In this document: positions 45,360 through 58,310 of the stretch, piece by piece | Position numbering within the stretch: position 1 is the first letter of the stretch | How the letters are laid out: each line of letters begins with the position of its first letter | NCBI GenBank assembly: GCA_022828595.1 | Contig: JAKGHH010000003.1 | Coordinates: 55,355,759 to 55,419,758, forward strand | DNA length: 64,000 nucleotides | Origin: Nelumbo lutea | Lineage: Eukaryota; Streptophyta; Magnoliopsida; Proteales; Nelumbonaceae | Direction of reading: 5' to 3' | Notes under the pieces: generated by a model | Database searches by the model: none | What the model saw: the letters and a program-made list of their open reading frames with translations, nothing else | What the model was told of the DNA's origin: nothing | Made by a program: the position numbers and the translations under genes

Positions 45360-46205
45360 TTTTCAATAATGTAATAGTTATTTTTAGAGGGTAAGGGTAG
45401 TATTGATGTTAGGGAGAATTCTCAATTAGTACCCGGTACTTTGGGCCTAGTGTCATTTTGGTCCTTGGACTTTAAAATGCAATAATTCAATACCCAAACT
45501 TTCAAAACGTGTTAATCCAATGCCTACCATTAATTAGCTGTTAACCATCTATTAAGTGGCATATGAAAAAGACACAAATGCCCTTTAAGTGTCATCTAAT
45601 TTTCCTTATAAACCATCCAAACGTTGACCAAAAATTAATGGACATAAATCCAATGTTTGGATGGTTTATAAAGAAAATTAGTTGACACTCAAAGGGCATT
45701 TGAGTCTTTTTCAAATGCTACTTAACATCTAATTAATAGCTAGTTAACGGTAGGTATTGGATTGACACGTTTTAAAAATTTGGGTACTAAATTGTTGCAT
45801 TTTAAAGTTCGGGGACCAAAATGATACTAGGCCCAAAATACAGGGTACTAATTGGGAATTTTCCCTTAATGTTATTTTGGGTTTTGAGAGAACCCCTAGT
45901 ACAAGATACTTTATAAGGTAGAGAGAACTTGTTGACTAAACACACAAGCAACCTATATGGTCCCCTATCCAATGGATGGTCTAGACTGGTGAGCATGGTT
46001 TGAAGACAGTTCTATGAGAACTGAATCCATGCATACTCGCCGGTCTAGACCATCCATTGGATAGGGGAGATTGCTTGTGTGTTTGCTCAACAATTACTCA
46101 TAACCTTATAAATTATCTTGTACTTGGGGTTCTCTCAAAACCCAAAATAACATTAATTCTACCCTTACCTTTTTAAAAATTACTATTACATTATTGAAAT
46201 CTTTT
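45360..46205. mobile_element. Long inverted-repeat element (outer member of a nested pair)
   Basis: Left arm (TTCAATAATGTAATAG, GGGTAAGGGTAG, TTTTGGGTTTTGAGAGAACC) is inverted in the right arm (GGTTCTCTCAAAACCC, CTACCCTTACC, ACATTATTGAAATC). The centre holds CTATCCAATGGATGGTCTAG and its inverse. One half also occurs at 50790-50895 in copy B. Confidence 0.75.
45415..45865. mobile_element. Foldback MITE, Mutator-like, inserted in the outer palindrome
   Basis: Nearly the whole of this about 450-bp element is one inverted repeat: GGGAGAATTCTCAATTAG with GTACTTTGGGCC on the left mirrors TAATTGGGAATTTTCCC with GGCCCAAAATAC on the right. Flanks TTGATGTTA and TTAATGTTA fit a 9-bp target duplication with one mismatch, as for Mutator elements. 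Confidence 0.75.
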
Positions 46206-46578
46206 ATCAAAAAAAAAAAAAAAAACTCACAAACGACTAACTATAAATGTTATCCAAAGACATTCACTCAACTTTGTCAGTGAATGTCTTTGGATAGGTG
46301 ATGTGTGATTCAAACCAATTACTCAGCAACAAGGTTCAAAGTATCGGAAACGCCAAGTGTATCGGAAAAGCAATTTTAAGAGACGTTTTAGGATACGTTT
46401 TGGATGCACATGCATATTGGAGAAAAACTAAGATACACATAGATATGCTTGGAAACACTATAAATACTTTAACAAATCATAAAAATACATCAATAACACT
46501 AAATATAAGACCCAAACGAGGTGTATATATAATAAATTAATATATTTTAATGGTTTTATGAAGAAATATATTGTAGTT

Positions 46579-46868
46579 AATTATAATTTCACTAAAAATC
46601 CTATGTTTAACTATAATTTATAAATTATAATTCTTAAATTTTAATGTTTTATGGGATGGGAAAAACCCAAATCTCCTATCCAACTATAAAACATGCATTG
46701 GCACAACTTCTAAGTGAAAATATAATTATAATTTCACTAAAAATCCTATGCTTAACTATAATTTATAAATTATAATTCTTAAATTTTAATGTTTTATGGG
46801 ATGGGAAAAACTCAAATCTCCTATCCAACTATAAAACATGCATTGGCACAACTTCTAAGTGAAAACAT
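46579..46868. repeat. Near-identical tandem duplication, 2 x 145 bp
   Basis: Unit ATAATTTCACTAAAAATCC to CAACTTCTAAGTGAAAA, repeated at exactly 145 bp with about two substitutions. A young duplication in AT-rich DNA. Confidence 0.92.
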
Positions 46869-46929
46869 AATCAATAATCATTTATTATTTATTTCCAACA
46901 ATTATAAAAAATAAAAAATATTATATAAT

Positions 46930-47300
46930 ATATTAAAAAATAGTTATTAAAGAAGAAATTTCAATTGCCTTGTGGATAAGATAGATCATCCATATAATTA
47001 TAATATATTCAATCATTGTGATCAAATGATAAAATATAAATAATTAATTTTTAATTCTAAAAATACAAAAATAAAAAAAAATAATTATTAAATAAAAAAT
47101 TTCAATTGGTCTGTGGATGTGATAGATCATTGATAGAATTATAATATATTCATTTGTTGTGATCAAAAGATAAAACATAATTAATTATTATTTATTTTTT
47201 AATTCTAACAATATAAAAAATCAAAAAATACTAAAGAAGAAATTTCAATTGCTCCATGGGTATATGATAGATGAATTCATAGATCTAAAACATATTTAGT
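46930..47300. repeat. Degenerate tandem array, about 3 x 142 bp, AT-rich
   Basis: AAATTTCAATTG recurs at about 46957, 47098 and 47240, each followed by a TGGATA/TGGATG...ATAGAT segment and AT-rich filler. Confidence 0.6.
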
Positions 47301-48116
47301 CTTTATAGGCAGAGAAAAATTACATTTTCAAAAATTTTATTAATTTATATTTTCCCTAAATATCTTCATGAAATTTCCATAAATTTATTAATAACACAAA
47401 AAATGTAATTTTGAATGTAAGAAATGTAGATCAATATAAATTTAAACATTCAAGAAAAAGAAACCACAAGACATTATAAAAATTGAAAAAAACTTACCTA
47501 TTTTTTTCATATTTTCTCAAAATTTGAAAAAAAAAATTAATAATTCACACTTGTTTCTTTCAAGTTTAGCACTCTAGGAATGTGGTTTGGAGTTTTAAAG
47601 TCATTTTGGGGTGAAAGAAAGCTTATTTCAGGGAAAATAAGATTGCTTTTTCACTTTTTTTTTCCAGTTTTTGGCCGTATCTTTTTCGTCGATATGCTAC
47701 TGGTACACCTCAATACACTCCCGATACACCCACAATACGCCCCGATATGCCCTGATACGGCCTGATACGGATCCAATATGTATGAAAAAAGACAAAATGT
47801 CCAATTTTAATGCATATGCCACATCTGTTTTTCAAAGATATAATAAGATACACTCAAATTTTAAACCTTGCTCAACAATCAGCATAAGCACTCAATCGTG
47901 TGGAATGTCAACGGATTGGGTTTGGTTCAACCTGGATCCAACAAAAAGGCCCACAACCCCAAGGTGACCCGATCATATAGGGTCACAAACAATTTTGATC
48001 CACCTCTTAATGAAAATCCAAGGGCTCTATTGTTAGGATTTCTGACTAATTTTAGGTTTGTAGGGTGTAATAAAGACTTGCAATTAAATCGTGCTGCCAA
48101 AGGTTGAGTTTGTTAA

Positions 48117-49463
48117 GGGCCATTTGATAACAGCACAAGTTAGAATATATACAATTTATTTTTTTTTTGTCTTTTAGTAGATAAAATAACTAATATCATA
48201 TACTGTATTATATAGTTATCTAAGCCTCGATCATCCTAACTTATTAGCTAGAAGACAAAGCAGTATGGTATTCAGTTCAGCCACTTCAGCTATTATCAAA
48301 AGAGCTAATAAGGTCTAGAAGCATTAAGGAGCACATAACACACAACTGAGATAAAGCAATAAGTCTTTCAGTTTGGCAACTTCAGCTGTTATCGAATGGC
48401 TCTCAAGTGAGAACACAGTACAGTTATTACAGTTATTACTGCCTTATTCTTGGATATCCAAGCCTATTTTACTGATTAACTGTACAGTTTACCTGTTCAG
48501 TCCGTGAAAAACACTGAAAAAACTATCATTGAATAGGGCCACAAGAGGTTATCAGTTCCCTGTTTTCACTGTTTGGATGTTCAGTCATGGCTGAGTCTTA
48601 CAACATTGGTTATTATTATTAAGGTTGCATTTGGAAGCGATGTAAATCAAGAACCGATGTAAATTTACATTGATTCGGTTTTATAGTTGTTTGGAAAGAG
48701 CGTGCAATTATGATTGATGTAAAACTTCACTCTGGTTTAGTTTTGCATGCATTTAGATGGAATGGAGTTTTACACCGTGAATTGATGAAAAACTTCATCA
48801 AGTATAAAGTTTTACATCAATAATCAATGTAAATATTACATCCATTTTATCAATGTAAAACTCTATACTTTTTTATAACCATTTTCAAAATGTAATGGTC
48901 ACTTCTTATACGATTCAATGTAGAATGCATCAAAGTACTTTTACAATGATGATGTTTTACACCGAATTCAAACGAAACCTAGGGCTTTGGAAAAAGCACA
49001 AATTAATACAAATATGTACAATAAAAAACCTTGTATATTGTATTTTCTAAACCTTGTATTTTCACTGTATATATTTATATTTATAGTCTTCTAAACTGAG
49101 ACAGAAATATTCCAAATGTTATGTTATTAGTTGAGACAGAAATGGGGAAACATGATTAATATAGTGACTCAAGATTATAGCAAAACGACTTCAGCTTTAG
49201 TCTGGAAAGATTATATTAATTTGTTGCTTCCATTTAATCCAGCACTTTTGAACGTTTAAATACAGATTGTCACATAAATATAAATTGCCACATGTAAATA
49301 CCATATTTACGCGGCAATCTATATATACTTAACACACTCAAAGGTGAATTCCTATTGAGGATTCAACAATGGATCCAACCAATAGATAACCAACAAATCC
49401 AGAGTGCCTCCAAACAGCACAACGTACAGCTACAGGCTATACTTTGACCTGGTATCAAAACTA

Positions 49464-49500
<37 letters not shown>

Positions 49501-51215
49501 GTCCTTTTCTGGTGTGGTAGTGAATTCACACTTCCTACGTTATGAAGGGTCAAATTCTCTGTCTGGGTATGATTTTGTCTTATGGAATTTCATGTTCACT
49601 AATGTCTTTCTGATGACAGAGTTGGCCTACTTTTGTTTCCTCTTACCTTTTTGTTGTTTTTCTCGACTTCATTCACGCAATCCAACCCCAAAGATTACAT
49701 TTTATTGTTTTCCTTTGCTTTTTTATTTTTTCATATTAATGGTCAAACTGTCAAAGAGATAATTTTCTACATATGTTGTCTCAACTGTCCATTATTTTTA
49801 TTTTTTATTTTTTGGTTTAATTTCCTTGTACCAAAGTTTGGATTTTCCTTCTATTTCCTTTGAAACCAAATGAATTGTTAGTTTCAATGCAGTACATGGA
49901 CATTGTTTTTAAAAGAATGAAGGAAAAAAAGATAATACCCAACATTTTGGTCTTATAGAGAATAAATAAATTAGGGTTTGCGTCATGCTCATGTTTTGCC
50001 ATCTCTTACCAAACGAGTCAAGATAAGACCTATCCACATGAGGACTTTGAGTCCAAACTTAGTAACGAAGAACAAAAATTGGTCTAGCTAGTGAAAATAA
50101 ATTAAATGGAGGTAAACTGGGCATCCTGGGTCAAACCTACTTTGACTGCAGTCTCTCTATGGTAAGGTTATGTACACCTCTGAGGTAAACTACTCTAGTG
50201 AAAATAAACAGAGGTAAATTGAGTATCCCGGATCAAAGCCACATGGCTGCAGGCTCTCCATGGTAAGGTTAGTGGACTTCATGTACACCTCTGATCTGTC
50301 GTCATTCTTTGACCCCCTGTAATGTGTAATATGTAATACTAAAAAAAATCACTTATTAGTGGGATTTGTTCCCAGGTGTCTACTCCGACGAGTCAGAGAT
50401 CGTACCAACTAAGCCACATCAATTCTAACAAAGGTTTAATTTATGTTGATCCCAAACCTGTTATCAGATGTTTGATATAAGGTTCAAAATTTTGATATGA
50501 TATATCACCTGGCAGGCATATGATATCCTATTGTGGATTTACAAACACCTTTTTCAAGGTATTTCTCGACTTACATTATACGTTTTAAACCTTGATGTTA
50601 AGACACTATATGAGAAAGGTATTTATTAGGCTCTGTTTGGTTTGAAAGAAAAAGTAGGGAAATGTAGAGAAACTTGTACAAATTTTATATAGATTTCACA
50701 GCTTAGGTTAATTTGGGTTCTTCTCTAGATGACCCAATTATTTCTTCCCATTGCTTGTGTGTTCACTCAACAAATCCTCTCTCTACCTTATACATTGTCT
50801 TAGCTTGTATTTGGGGTTCTCTCAAAACCCAAAATAATATTAATTAATTCTACCCTTACCCTAAAGAAACTGTAACACTATTAAAATCTTTTATCAAGAA
50901 ATCATCCACGAAAAGACTAATTTAATTAACGTGTTAATATAAGACATTCGATCAACTTTGTCAGTGAATCATGGTCATGGGAGTGGTTACTTTGAGTAAT
51001 ACATGTTTATTAGTCAATAATTGAGGAATCAAAGCACTGAAATATTTGTTTATATGGGGAAATTTAGAGTTCAGCAGTCCACCTCATGTATTTTTATATT
51101 TCTGAGTAATGTGATTCAAACTCAGTATATATAAGCACTCACGTCACGTGGGATGTTAAGGAGTTGGGTTTGGTTCGATCTGGATCCAACAAAAAGGCAC
51201 GCAACCCCAAGGTGA
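48117..51215. repeat. Tandem segmental duplication, copy B (compact)
   Basis: Holds the counterparts at 48117, 49114, 49348, 49543, 50009, 50225, 50447, 50815, 50955 and 51181. It directly follows copy A in the same orientation. Its own additions include (AT)n at 49471-49497, a 48615-48985 inverted-repeat element and part of a Tourist-like MITE at 50631-50705. Confidence 0.8.
49471..49497. repeat. (AT)n microsatellite
   Basis: About 13 uninterrupted AT units. A shorter one is at 45028-45050. Confidence 0.9.
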
Positions 51216-51272
51216 CCTAAATGAAGAACAACCACCTGATGATGGTGGCTCAACTGATAGAATCTTTGACTT

Positions 51273-51567
51273 GTAGGATTGTAGGCCCTATTTGGTTTGC
51301 AAGAATAAGGGTCTAGAATTAGAATTGGAATGGATTATTCCCATTTCAATTGTTTGGTTGGATAGAATTGGAATCTCATTCTTATTCCTGATTGAATGGC
51401 ATTTCCCCATTTGAGGGAATGGTTATTTCCTGCTCTTCCCTTGGAAACAAAATCTTATTCCTATTGATTTTAATTCCCATTCCTGTTTCTATCTGAATCA
51501 AACAGATTATAGGAATGGACCATTCCAATTTCAATTTCAATTTTAACTACGAACCAAATGGACCTGT
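51273..51567. mobile_element. hAT-like MITE, copy 2
   Basis: Ends AGGCCCTATTTGGTTTGCA and CTACGAACCAAATGGACCT are inverted; mirrored GGAATGGATTATTCCC and GGAATGGACCATTCC blocks lie inside. Related to 28003-28266. Confidence 0.65.
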
Positions 51568-54247
51568 TGATTCCACTAGAGACCTGTGATCTCACTGCCA
51601 CCAGTATTAGTAAAGTTTGAGAGAGAGAGAGAGGCCGCTGGTGGTGGGTTAGAGGTGGAAGAGAAAGGGAAGAGGAAAGAGGGATTAGAACATGGAAAGA
51701 AGAGTTGAAAAGTAAAATAAAACAAATGAAGATGTTGTCAGCCCATTCCCGTGAGTCTATGTTCTCTCACATGGGAATAGGCCTTTTTGTGTAAAATTTA
51801 ATACATAGAATCTTGTCATTGGACATGCACCAAGGTTAAAAATTTCGTCGCATATTTGCCAATATCTATCTTATCGATGGGTTGCTGATATGTCAACCAT
51901 ATAAGTTTTGGTGTTTGGACCTATTTCAAGAGGGGTAGGAAGGCTTTAAACAGATTCTTCTGAACAGGCTTTGAAAGAAATTAAAAATAAAAGGGGGTTG
52001 GGGGGTTGGGATCAAACGGATACACCCCATATATGAAAATTGGGATTTGTTCTTCATAAGGCACACTTCACACCGACCTTACATCCTCATCCTACTATGT
52101 ATTGAGAACATCTCCCCGTGAATAATAATACAAAGTACCGATGTACAACTGGCCAAACACATTGTAAGGTTGGTGTGAGGAGCGCATGTTATGAGTGAGT
52201 GTGTATTGATACTTGAAACCTTCAAAGCCCATTTAACAGCGTAATAAAAAAATTTCTATTTAATACTAAAAAAAATTTCTATTTAAACTCTCCAATAATA
52301 ATAAAAAAAAATACTTCAAAGGCAATGAAGTCTTTGAAAATGATGTGTGCAATGATTTTTTTGGTGTATCTATCAAAAAGTACCAATTTTGATGTAAGCC
52401 CTCTCTCCAATGATGGTTCTTCATTTTTTTTTGTGTTTATCGGTTTATGCCACGTAATGAGTTATGAATTTGGGCCCTAGACCACAATAATTAGCCGTTC
52501 TATGCCCCAGATCCTTTTTAAAATTCATAGTAATAGCAACTGGACCTCATCACCTGACTCATATCAGAGTTTGAAACTATTTGAAAACCCAAAGGTAGGC
52601 ATGTTAATAAAGCATTTTATCCATCCATTAGATAGAAATTCTATGGAATGGGTTATCTTCATTTATCCGACCCACTCTCAGGTAATATTAGTTTAGCTAG
52701 ATTTTTGGATTTTTTTTATTAAAATATCCCTCATTTTAAATTTGGACATTCTCTATTTCAATACTATTATTCATTTATTCAATTCTCTCTCTCATTAAAT
52801 TCTATATTTAAGCTGTTAATTCCTATTTTCTATAATTGAATCCTATATTTAACATATTTTTGTTTTTGTTATTAAATTTCCTTAATTAAGTCCATAAATT
52901 ATGATTTTCATAGTATAAAAATACATATTTTTAAAATCAACCTAAAAATGAAACTGTTTTTTTTTTCATCTAGGTGGTGGTTAAATAGTTCAACCATCTA
53001 GGTCAAATGTGTCGTCCATGATGTCATAATTAAATAATAAAAAAATAGATAAGTGTATAAAAATAAAGAAAGTTTGTAGAAAATTGTGGGCCCATTACTA
53101 TTATTATATATTGTTATATTAAACACAACTATGACATTTTTTTTTGTAAAGTATAACTTTATTAAAAGAGAAAAAGGTATAAAAAGAAATGCCCAAATAG
53201 AGTAGGCAAAAACCCAAAGCCATATAAGGACAACCTAAAAAATAAATATGATGAATATGAAGTATTTATTAATGATGTGAATAGAATGTAAAATTTAAAG
53301 TCAACAAAAAATGAAACCATTTTCTATCTAGCTTTAGGTCAATGTTTCATAATTAAAACATAAAAATTTTTAAAATAAAAAATAGAAAAAAATGAAATAA
53401 TATAAAAAATAATAGAATATTTTGAGGCACATGTCTAATATTATATATTTGGCATATTAAAAAACTAAGTGTGATAAATAAGAAATGTTTTTATTAATGA
53501 TAGAAGTGGAATACAAAACTTAAAAAAAATTGGTGTCTAATTTGTGATCCCACTAACTAAGTCAAATTGTTCAATTAGGTCATCATGTTGCTAACCAAGT
53601 AAATGGTATTTTGAAAGTAAGTTGTTTGGTGATAAATGGACTAGAAATCATTGTGAGATGATGGGTTTACCAGTTTAACTAGAAGATTTGACCATGAGAT
53701 AAAGCCAATATTCTAAAAGGTAATTTCAATTGCATTTCCCTCCCATTTAAACAAGTTAACTTGTGATGTCATAAAATAAATAATGAAAATATAAATATAA
53801 AATTTATAAAAAATTTAAACACATCTTTAATATTGTATATATTTTCATATATATGATGCCAAAATGTATGATACCAAAGAGTTTTAACTAATCATACCTC
53901 CCTCCAATTAATTTTAATGAATACTACTTGATTGGTAGCATATGAAGGAACCTGGGAGTAGGTACAAAAAAGTGATGGATTTAATGTTGAAGGGGATAGA
54001 AGAACTAGGGATAAATTGAGAAGGACCTATGTATAACTAAGACAAGATGATACAAGTGCCCATAATTTAATGATGTATATAGCATTGAATATAATTGAAT
54101 GGTGAAAAAGGATTCTTGTACCTGATTCCAGGCTCTTAGGTTATGATGATAACCACCTAATTGGTTATCACTTTTATGATATTAGTTACATCATGCTTTG
54201 ATTACTTATTTTTGTTATATGAACTCTTATATGAACTTTTAAATTTT
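51568..54247. other. AT-rich intergenic DNA
   Basis: Nothing coding. Contains the short LINE/SINE tail listed separately and a GA-rich stretch near 51617-51720. Confidence 0.5.
53138..53240 (-). mobile_element. Short LINE/SINE 3'-end fragment
   Basis: On the minus strand: GGCTTTGGGTTTTTGCC, then CTTTTAATAAAGTTATAC and TTACAAAAAAAA. This is the polyadenylated 3' end style of plant non-LTR elements; no coding part remains. Confidence 0.45.
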
Positions 54248-55018
54248 AGGGTAAAAGACTTGAGCATACCCGAGTTTTCATTAACTTAAATATACTCTTG
54301 AGTTTTTCAGAAAGACTTAAAAATACATTGCGACTTTTTTACACTTCATTTCCTTTAAAATTTTTAAAAAGAACCAAAAGGATTATAAATCTGGATACCC
54401 CTCCAACTATTAGCGAGAATGGTAAGAGAAGCTTTAACATGGATTTTGAGATTGATTGATGAGCCCCGCCCAGTTCAAGTTAAATTTTGTCTATATAGAT
54501 TCTAATTTTGGATGTTTTATCCCATAGTAGTAGATATTGGCTATATACAAATAAAAGGTGGAAGAAGAAGGTTTAAGAAGCAAAACCATCTTTAAAAAGA
54601 ATTAGATTTAACGATTCAGTAATTTTGGATCTATATGAGCCATAGTGCTAAAAGAGCACCTGCATTGATGTAAAAAAAATGGAACTGTTTTTATAGAGAG
54701 AGACTTCATGACCTGTTCCTCCAATTGATGCAAAGGATATGCATTGGTCAATAGTTAAGCATATATCTGCACCAGACTAATTATTGATGATTAATTTTTC
54801 AAATAAAAAGTGAAGGCCATCCTTATTATAATTCAAATAATAAAATAGATTTACAGATGGACAAATAGTAAGTTCATTTGTTAAAGGGAAAAGTAGGATT
54901 TAAATGAATTTACATATGGCATTCCATTGATGGAGGTATGTTTAAGTCAAGAAGGGCCAATCAACAAGGCATCTTAAGTCCTTTTGAGCAACTCATGGTA
55001 TGTTTAAGTCTTTTTCTC
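54248..55018. mobile_element. Inverted-repeat element, about 770 bp
   Basis: Left AGGGTAAAAGACTTGAGCAT and right GGTATGTTTAAGTCTTTTTC are inverted. No coding sequence inside. Confidence 0.5.
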
Positions 55019-55527
55019 TAAATTTTATCATTATTACCATTATCATTAAAAACTGCCACATGCAATGTATGTGCATATTAGGGCTTGTTCATTTTTTTTT
55101 TGGGATTTTGAGGGGAAAAGTTAGTCAATGGAATTTTGGTTTCAATTGACTAAGATGCGAAAAATTTATTTTTCCCTAGTGGGTAAGTGATACCTATCTC
55201 GCAGATGGAAAAGTTACTTATCCACCTGGGGGGCAAAATTGCCAACACTTGGATGGGGCAAAATTGCCCCTTTTAATAATGTCTTTTTATGTCTAAAACA
55301 GTCATTGTCTTATTTATTAGAAAATATGGATAAATGCACTTACCCGGATAAGTATTCCCAAAAAATATTAACATGTTAGTGTTTTAAACCAAATACCAAT
55401 TGATATAATGCCTTCTTTTTTCCTTTTTCTTTTTTCTTTTTTTCTTTCAAACTGTGTATTCATATTTTATTGAGAGGTATTCGGATTAATTATCACGGTT
55501 GTAGGAAATGTGATCTCAGTTTTATAT

Positions 55528-55746
55528 GGATCATTTGATAACATCTGAAAGTAGAACTGAATAACTTGTTGCTTTGTATTTAGTGAATAAAACAATTAAA
55601 TGATAAAAGGTTTTAGAGAATAGTAATAAATCCAACTTCAGCTTCAGCCATTAAGGAGCTCACACCCTCAATACCTTATCCACTAAAATACAAAGCACTA
55701 ATTCATTCAGTTCAGCTACTGCGACCAGTTGTTATCAACCTGCCCC
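55528..55746. mobile_element. hAT-like MITE with GATAAC-type ends, copy 3
   Basis: GGATCATTTGATAACATCTG and CAGTTGTTATCAACCTGCCC are inverted. Short relative of 38430-38757, outside the tandem duplication. Confidence 0.6.
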
Positions 55747-56033
55747 TAGATCTCAAACTAGTCGACCCTAACTCAACCTGATGCTCAATCCAAATTCATC
55801 AATTCCAATCCAATATTTTCTTCTCCAATGTAACCCTAATTCCAGTCCAATATGTTTAGAGCCAAATATTGTTGGTTCACTACTGAGATTCTTGTAACTA
55901 TGATTGGTTTTTACCTTTTTTACATGTTGTAGGATTAAGACTAACCCATTTCTTGTATGAATTCATTTTTGCTACGATACTGTACAGGGCTAAAAGGAGA
56001 ATCATGGCTTTTGATATATTGCACCAGACACAC

Positions 56034-56432
56034 TAAGATGGTGTTTGGCATCGATATCATTTTCTAAGAAAACAGCGCCACATAGGTGATACGTCAGAGG
56101 CCTCTTATTTAGCATCATTAAAAAAAAATGTTGCTCCAGACCACGCCTGAAAATTGGGAAAATGTGATTTGAAAAAACACCAAATTCAATATTTTCTCAG
56201 AAAACAGTCTGTTTCTGCCAGCGGTACAATGGCGTAGCATCATTTTGGGCATTGGATAATGTATACCAATGCTGAAAATGGTTATACAACACTGGTATCA
56301 ACATTGATGCCAAATAAAAAAATGAGCAATTTTCTAAGAAAATGATGCAATAGATCCTGCATACAATATTGTTTTCTCAAAAAACATCTCTAAATCTAAA
56401 GCAACAGTATTAATGCCAAACACCTAGTAACA
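56034..56432. mobile_element. MITE with GGTGTTTGGCAT ends
   Basis: TAAGATGGTGTTTGGCATCG and TAATGCCAAACACCTAGTAA are inverted; inside are several AACACTG/CAGTGTT-like mirrored words. No ORF. Confidence 0.55.
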
Positions 56433-56749
56433 TGTCACTTCATCTAATTCAAAGGTAGGGTCATTGCAAAACATCTAAAGCTACAAGCTACAGGACACTG
56501 TCATAGCAAATGTGGTTTGTTCTTATTTGGTGTCGTATGTCATATTCATTGTTAAATTATGAATGCTTAAACCATTTTATACTGCTTCAACCCATATCTT
56601 TTCAGACTGCTCTTAGCCCTTCTGACCCCTCCAACTTGTAATCAGTCAATTTGCACTTTTGACAATTAATTCTCTCCTCTTTTCACAATTAATGTTATCC
56701 ATTGTTGCATTGCGTCAATACACCCCACCAAGAGCAAATCCTTACATCT

Positions 56750-58310
56750 CCATTTCTCTCTCTCTCTCTCAAAAACAACACCTTGCCTCTTCTGAGGGGA
56801 TGAACAGAGAATTGTTAAAAGGGTAAAAGACCCACTTTAGAGTTTAGATCATGTCTGTTGTAAGAACTCCCCAGACTTGACGATCAATTTTCAACAAGTG
56901 GGAATCTTCTCGCTTGCCAAAATATACCTAACGAAAAGCCCTCCAGGGGGAACCAACCATTTCAGTCCTGCCACTCTGCCACATAACCTCAGCTAATGAG
57001 TCCAGAAAAGAAAATGCGAGGAAACCGCGTGGATTCATCTATAGGCGCTACACTATACGTACAGTTAATAGAAACCCCTGTTGTTTTCTCAGTTTCCCAT
57101 GTGTCTCGACCAAAGCGCCCTGATGGGAGGACAAGTGAAATTTCATTAGCATTCCCTCTCTGGACTACTTCATTAACAGAGGCCCTGTTTGGGGGTGGTC
57201 CTCCATGATGATTCTGTCATCTCATGTCCGTATGTTTGTCCATTTCTGTGTAAAGGTGTGTTTGGGTTATCTCCATCAGTCTATTCCAACGCAAATGATG
57301 AAGAATGACAGCCACTCTCCTTGTTTCTCATGGGTTTAATTTACTGGCTACTGTGTACTGCTTAGCCCAAGCTAAGCATCTTTCTGAAAATGAAGGTTTT
57401 TCAGAAAAAAGAAATGATTATTCATTGCTTATGATCAACAAGGGAAAACCCAGTCTGAGTCTTCCATGTCTACAACCTTTCTGCTAGAAAGTTCATTAGA
57501 TCGTAGAATGTTGTTTACTTCTCCAGGCTGCCAATGATCTAGTGTCATCAACAGGTCGATCCTTTAATGGGCTTTTGGCATGTTAATTACCACCCCCATC
57601 TGCTCACTTCTCTCTGCCCCTCTGTAGCCAAACAGTCCGCTACTCTGCTTAGATTTTGGCTTAAATTTCCTCACTGCATTGAGATACTTGTTTGTGCCAG
57701 TGCTTTTGCCTGTGGACCTGAACCAAAAGCACTGATACTAGACTACCGAAGGCAGGATCCAACACCTTTCAATTCTGATCCCATTTCGATTATGTCAATA
57801 ATAGAATGAGAACTACTGGGAATTCAGATCAAGCAAAGGAGAACTTTTTACGGTGGTCTTCCAGTACCAGATAGACTGTGGCTTGATTAGTATACAGAAA
57901 AAAGTGGGTGAGGTATTTTCAGTGTCAAAAGGTGAAGTACCACTCGTTTGCCTTTGATACTGAGCTCATACATGTGTTGCCTAGGTATGAATAATCAATA
58001 CGCATCTCACAGTAATAAATAGCAATTGCTTTTTATATTTTTAGTTATATGTAGCAACTGGGTTTCTAAGGATCGAACTCTCATGTTTATTAATTCTAGG
58101 ATTGAAGGAATGAACAGCCCATTAATGCTGATGAGGGGAGCTTGTCTTCTGTGAAAAATTTTAAGGGCTGAATTGATGTCCGAACTGCTGCCTCTACCAT
58201 GTTGAGATCTAAGGTTAGAAGCTTTATTTTAAACTTTCATTTACATGCATTTCTACTTTTCTTACCCTGTTGTATTAAAGAATTCCACTCTCTGTACACT
58301 CCATCATCTA
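56750..58310 (+). other. Less AT-rich island, possible non-coding transcription unit
   Basis: Begins with a (CT)n stretch (56755-56770). Several short frames (56996-57208, 57305-57487, 57567-57809) overlap a region low in homopolymers, unlike its flanks. None resembles a known protein. A donor-like AAG|GTTAG lies near 58212. Could be a decayed gene or a long non-coding RNA; no evidence decides. Confidence 0.25.

Larger units (their letters stand above)
38430..48116. repeat. Tandem segmental duplication, copy A (expanded)
   Basis: Shares with copy B, in the same order: a GATAACAGCTG MITE (38430), ATTCCAAATGGTATTAGTTG (39130), CCTATTGAGGATTCAACAATG (40875), AAGGGTCAAATTCTC (41097), ACCAAACGAGTCAAG (41578), a tRNA-like SINE head (42098), AACCCAAACCTGTTTGATG (43165), GGTTCTCTCAAAACCC (46127), AACTTTGTCAGTGAATG (46271) and GGATCCAACAAAAAGGC (47934). 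Extra length comes largely from inserted elements. Confidence 0.8.

Noticed and set aside
57600..57625. Sequence resembling a miR156 star strand (TGCTCACTTCTCTC)
   Set aside because: No matching TGACAGAAGAGAG arm lies within a few hundred bases, so there is no hairpin precursor.
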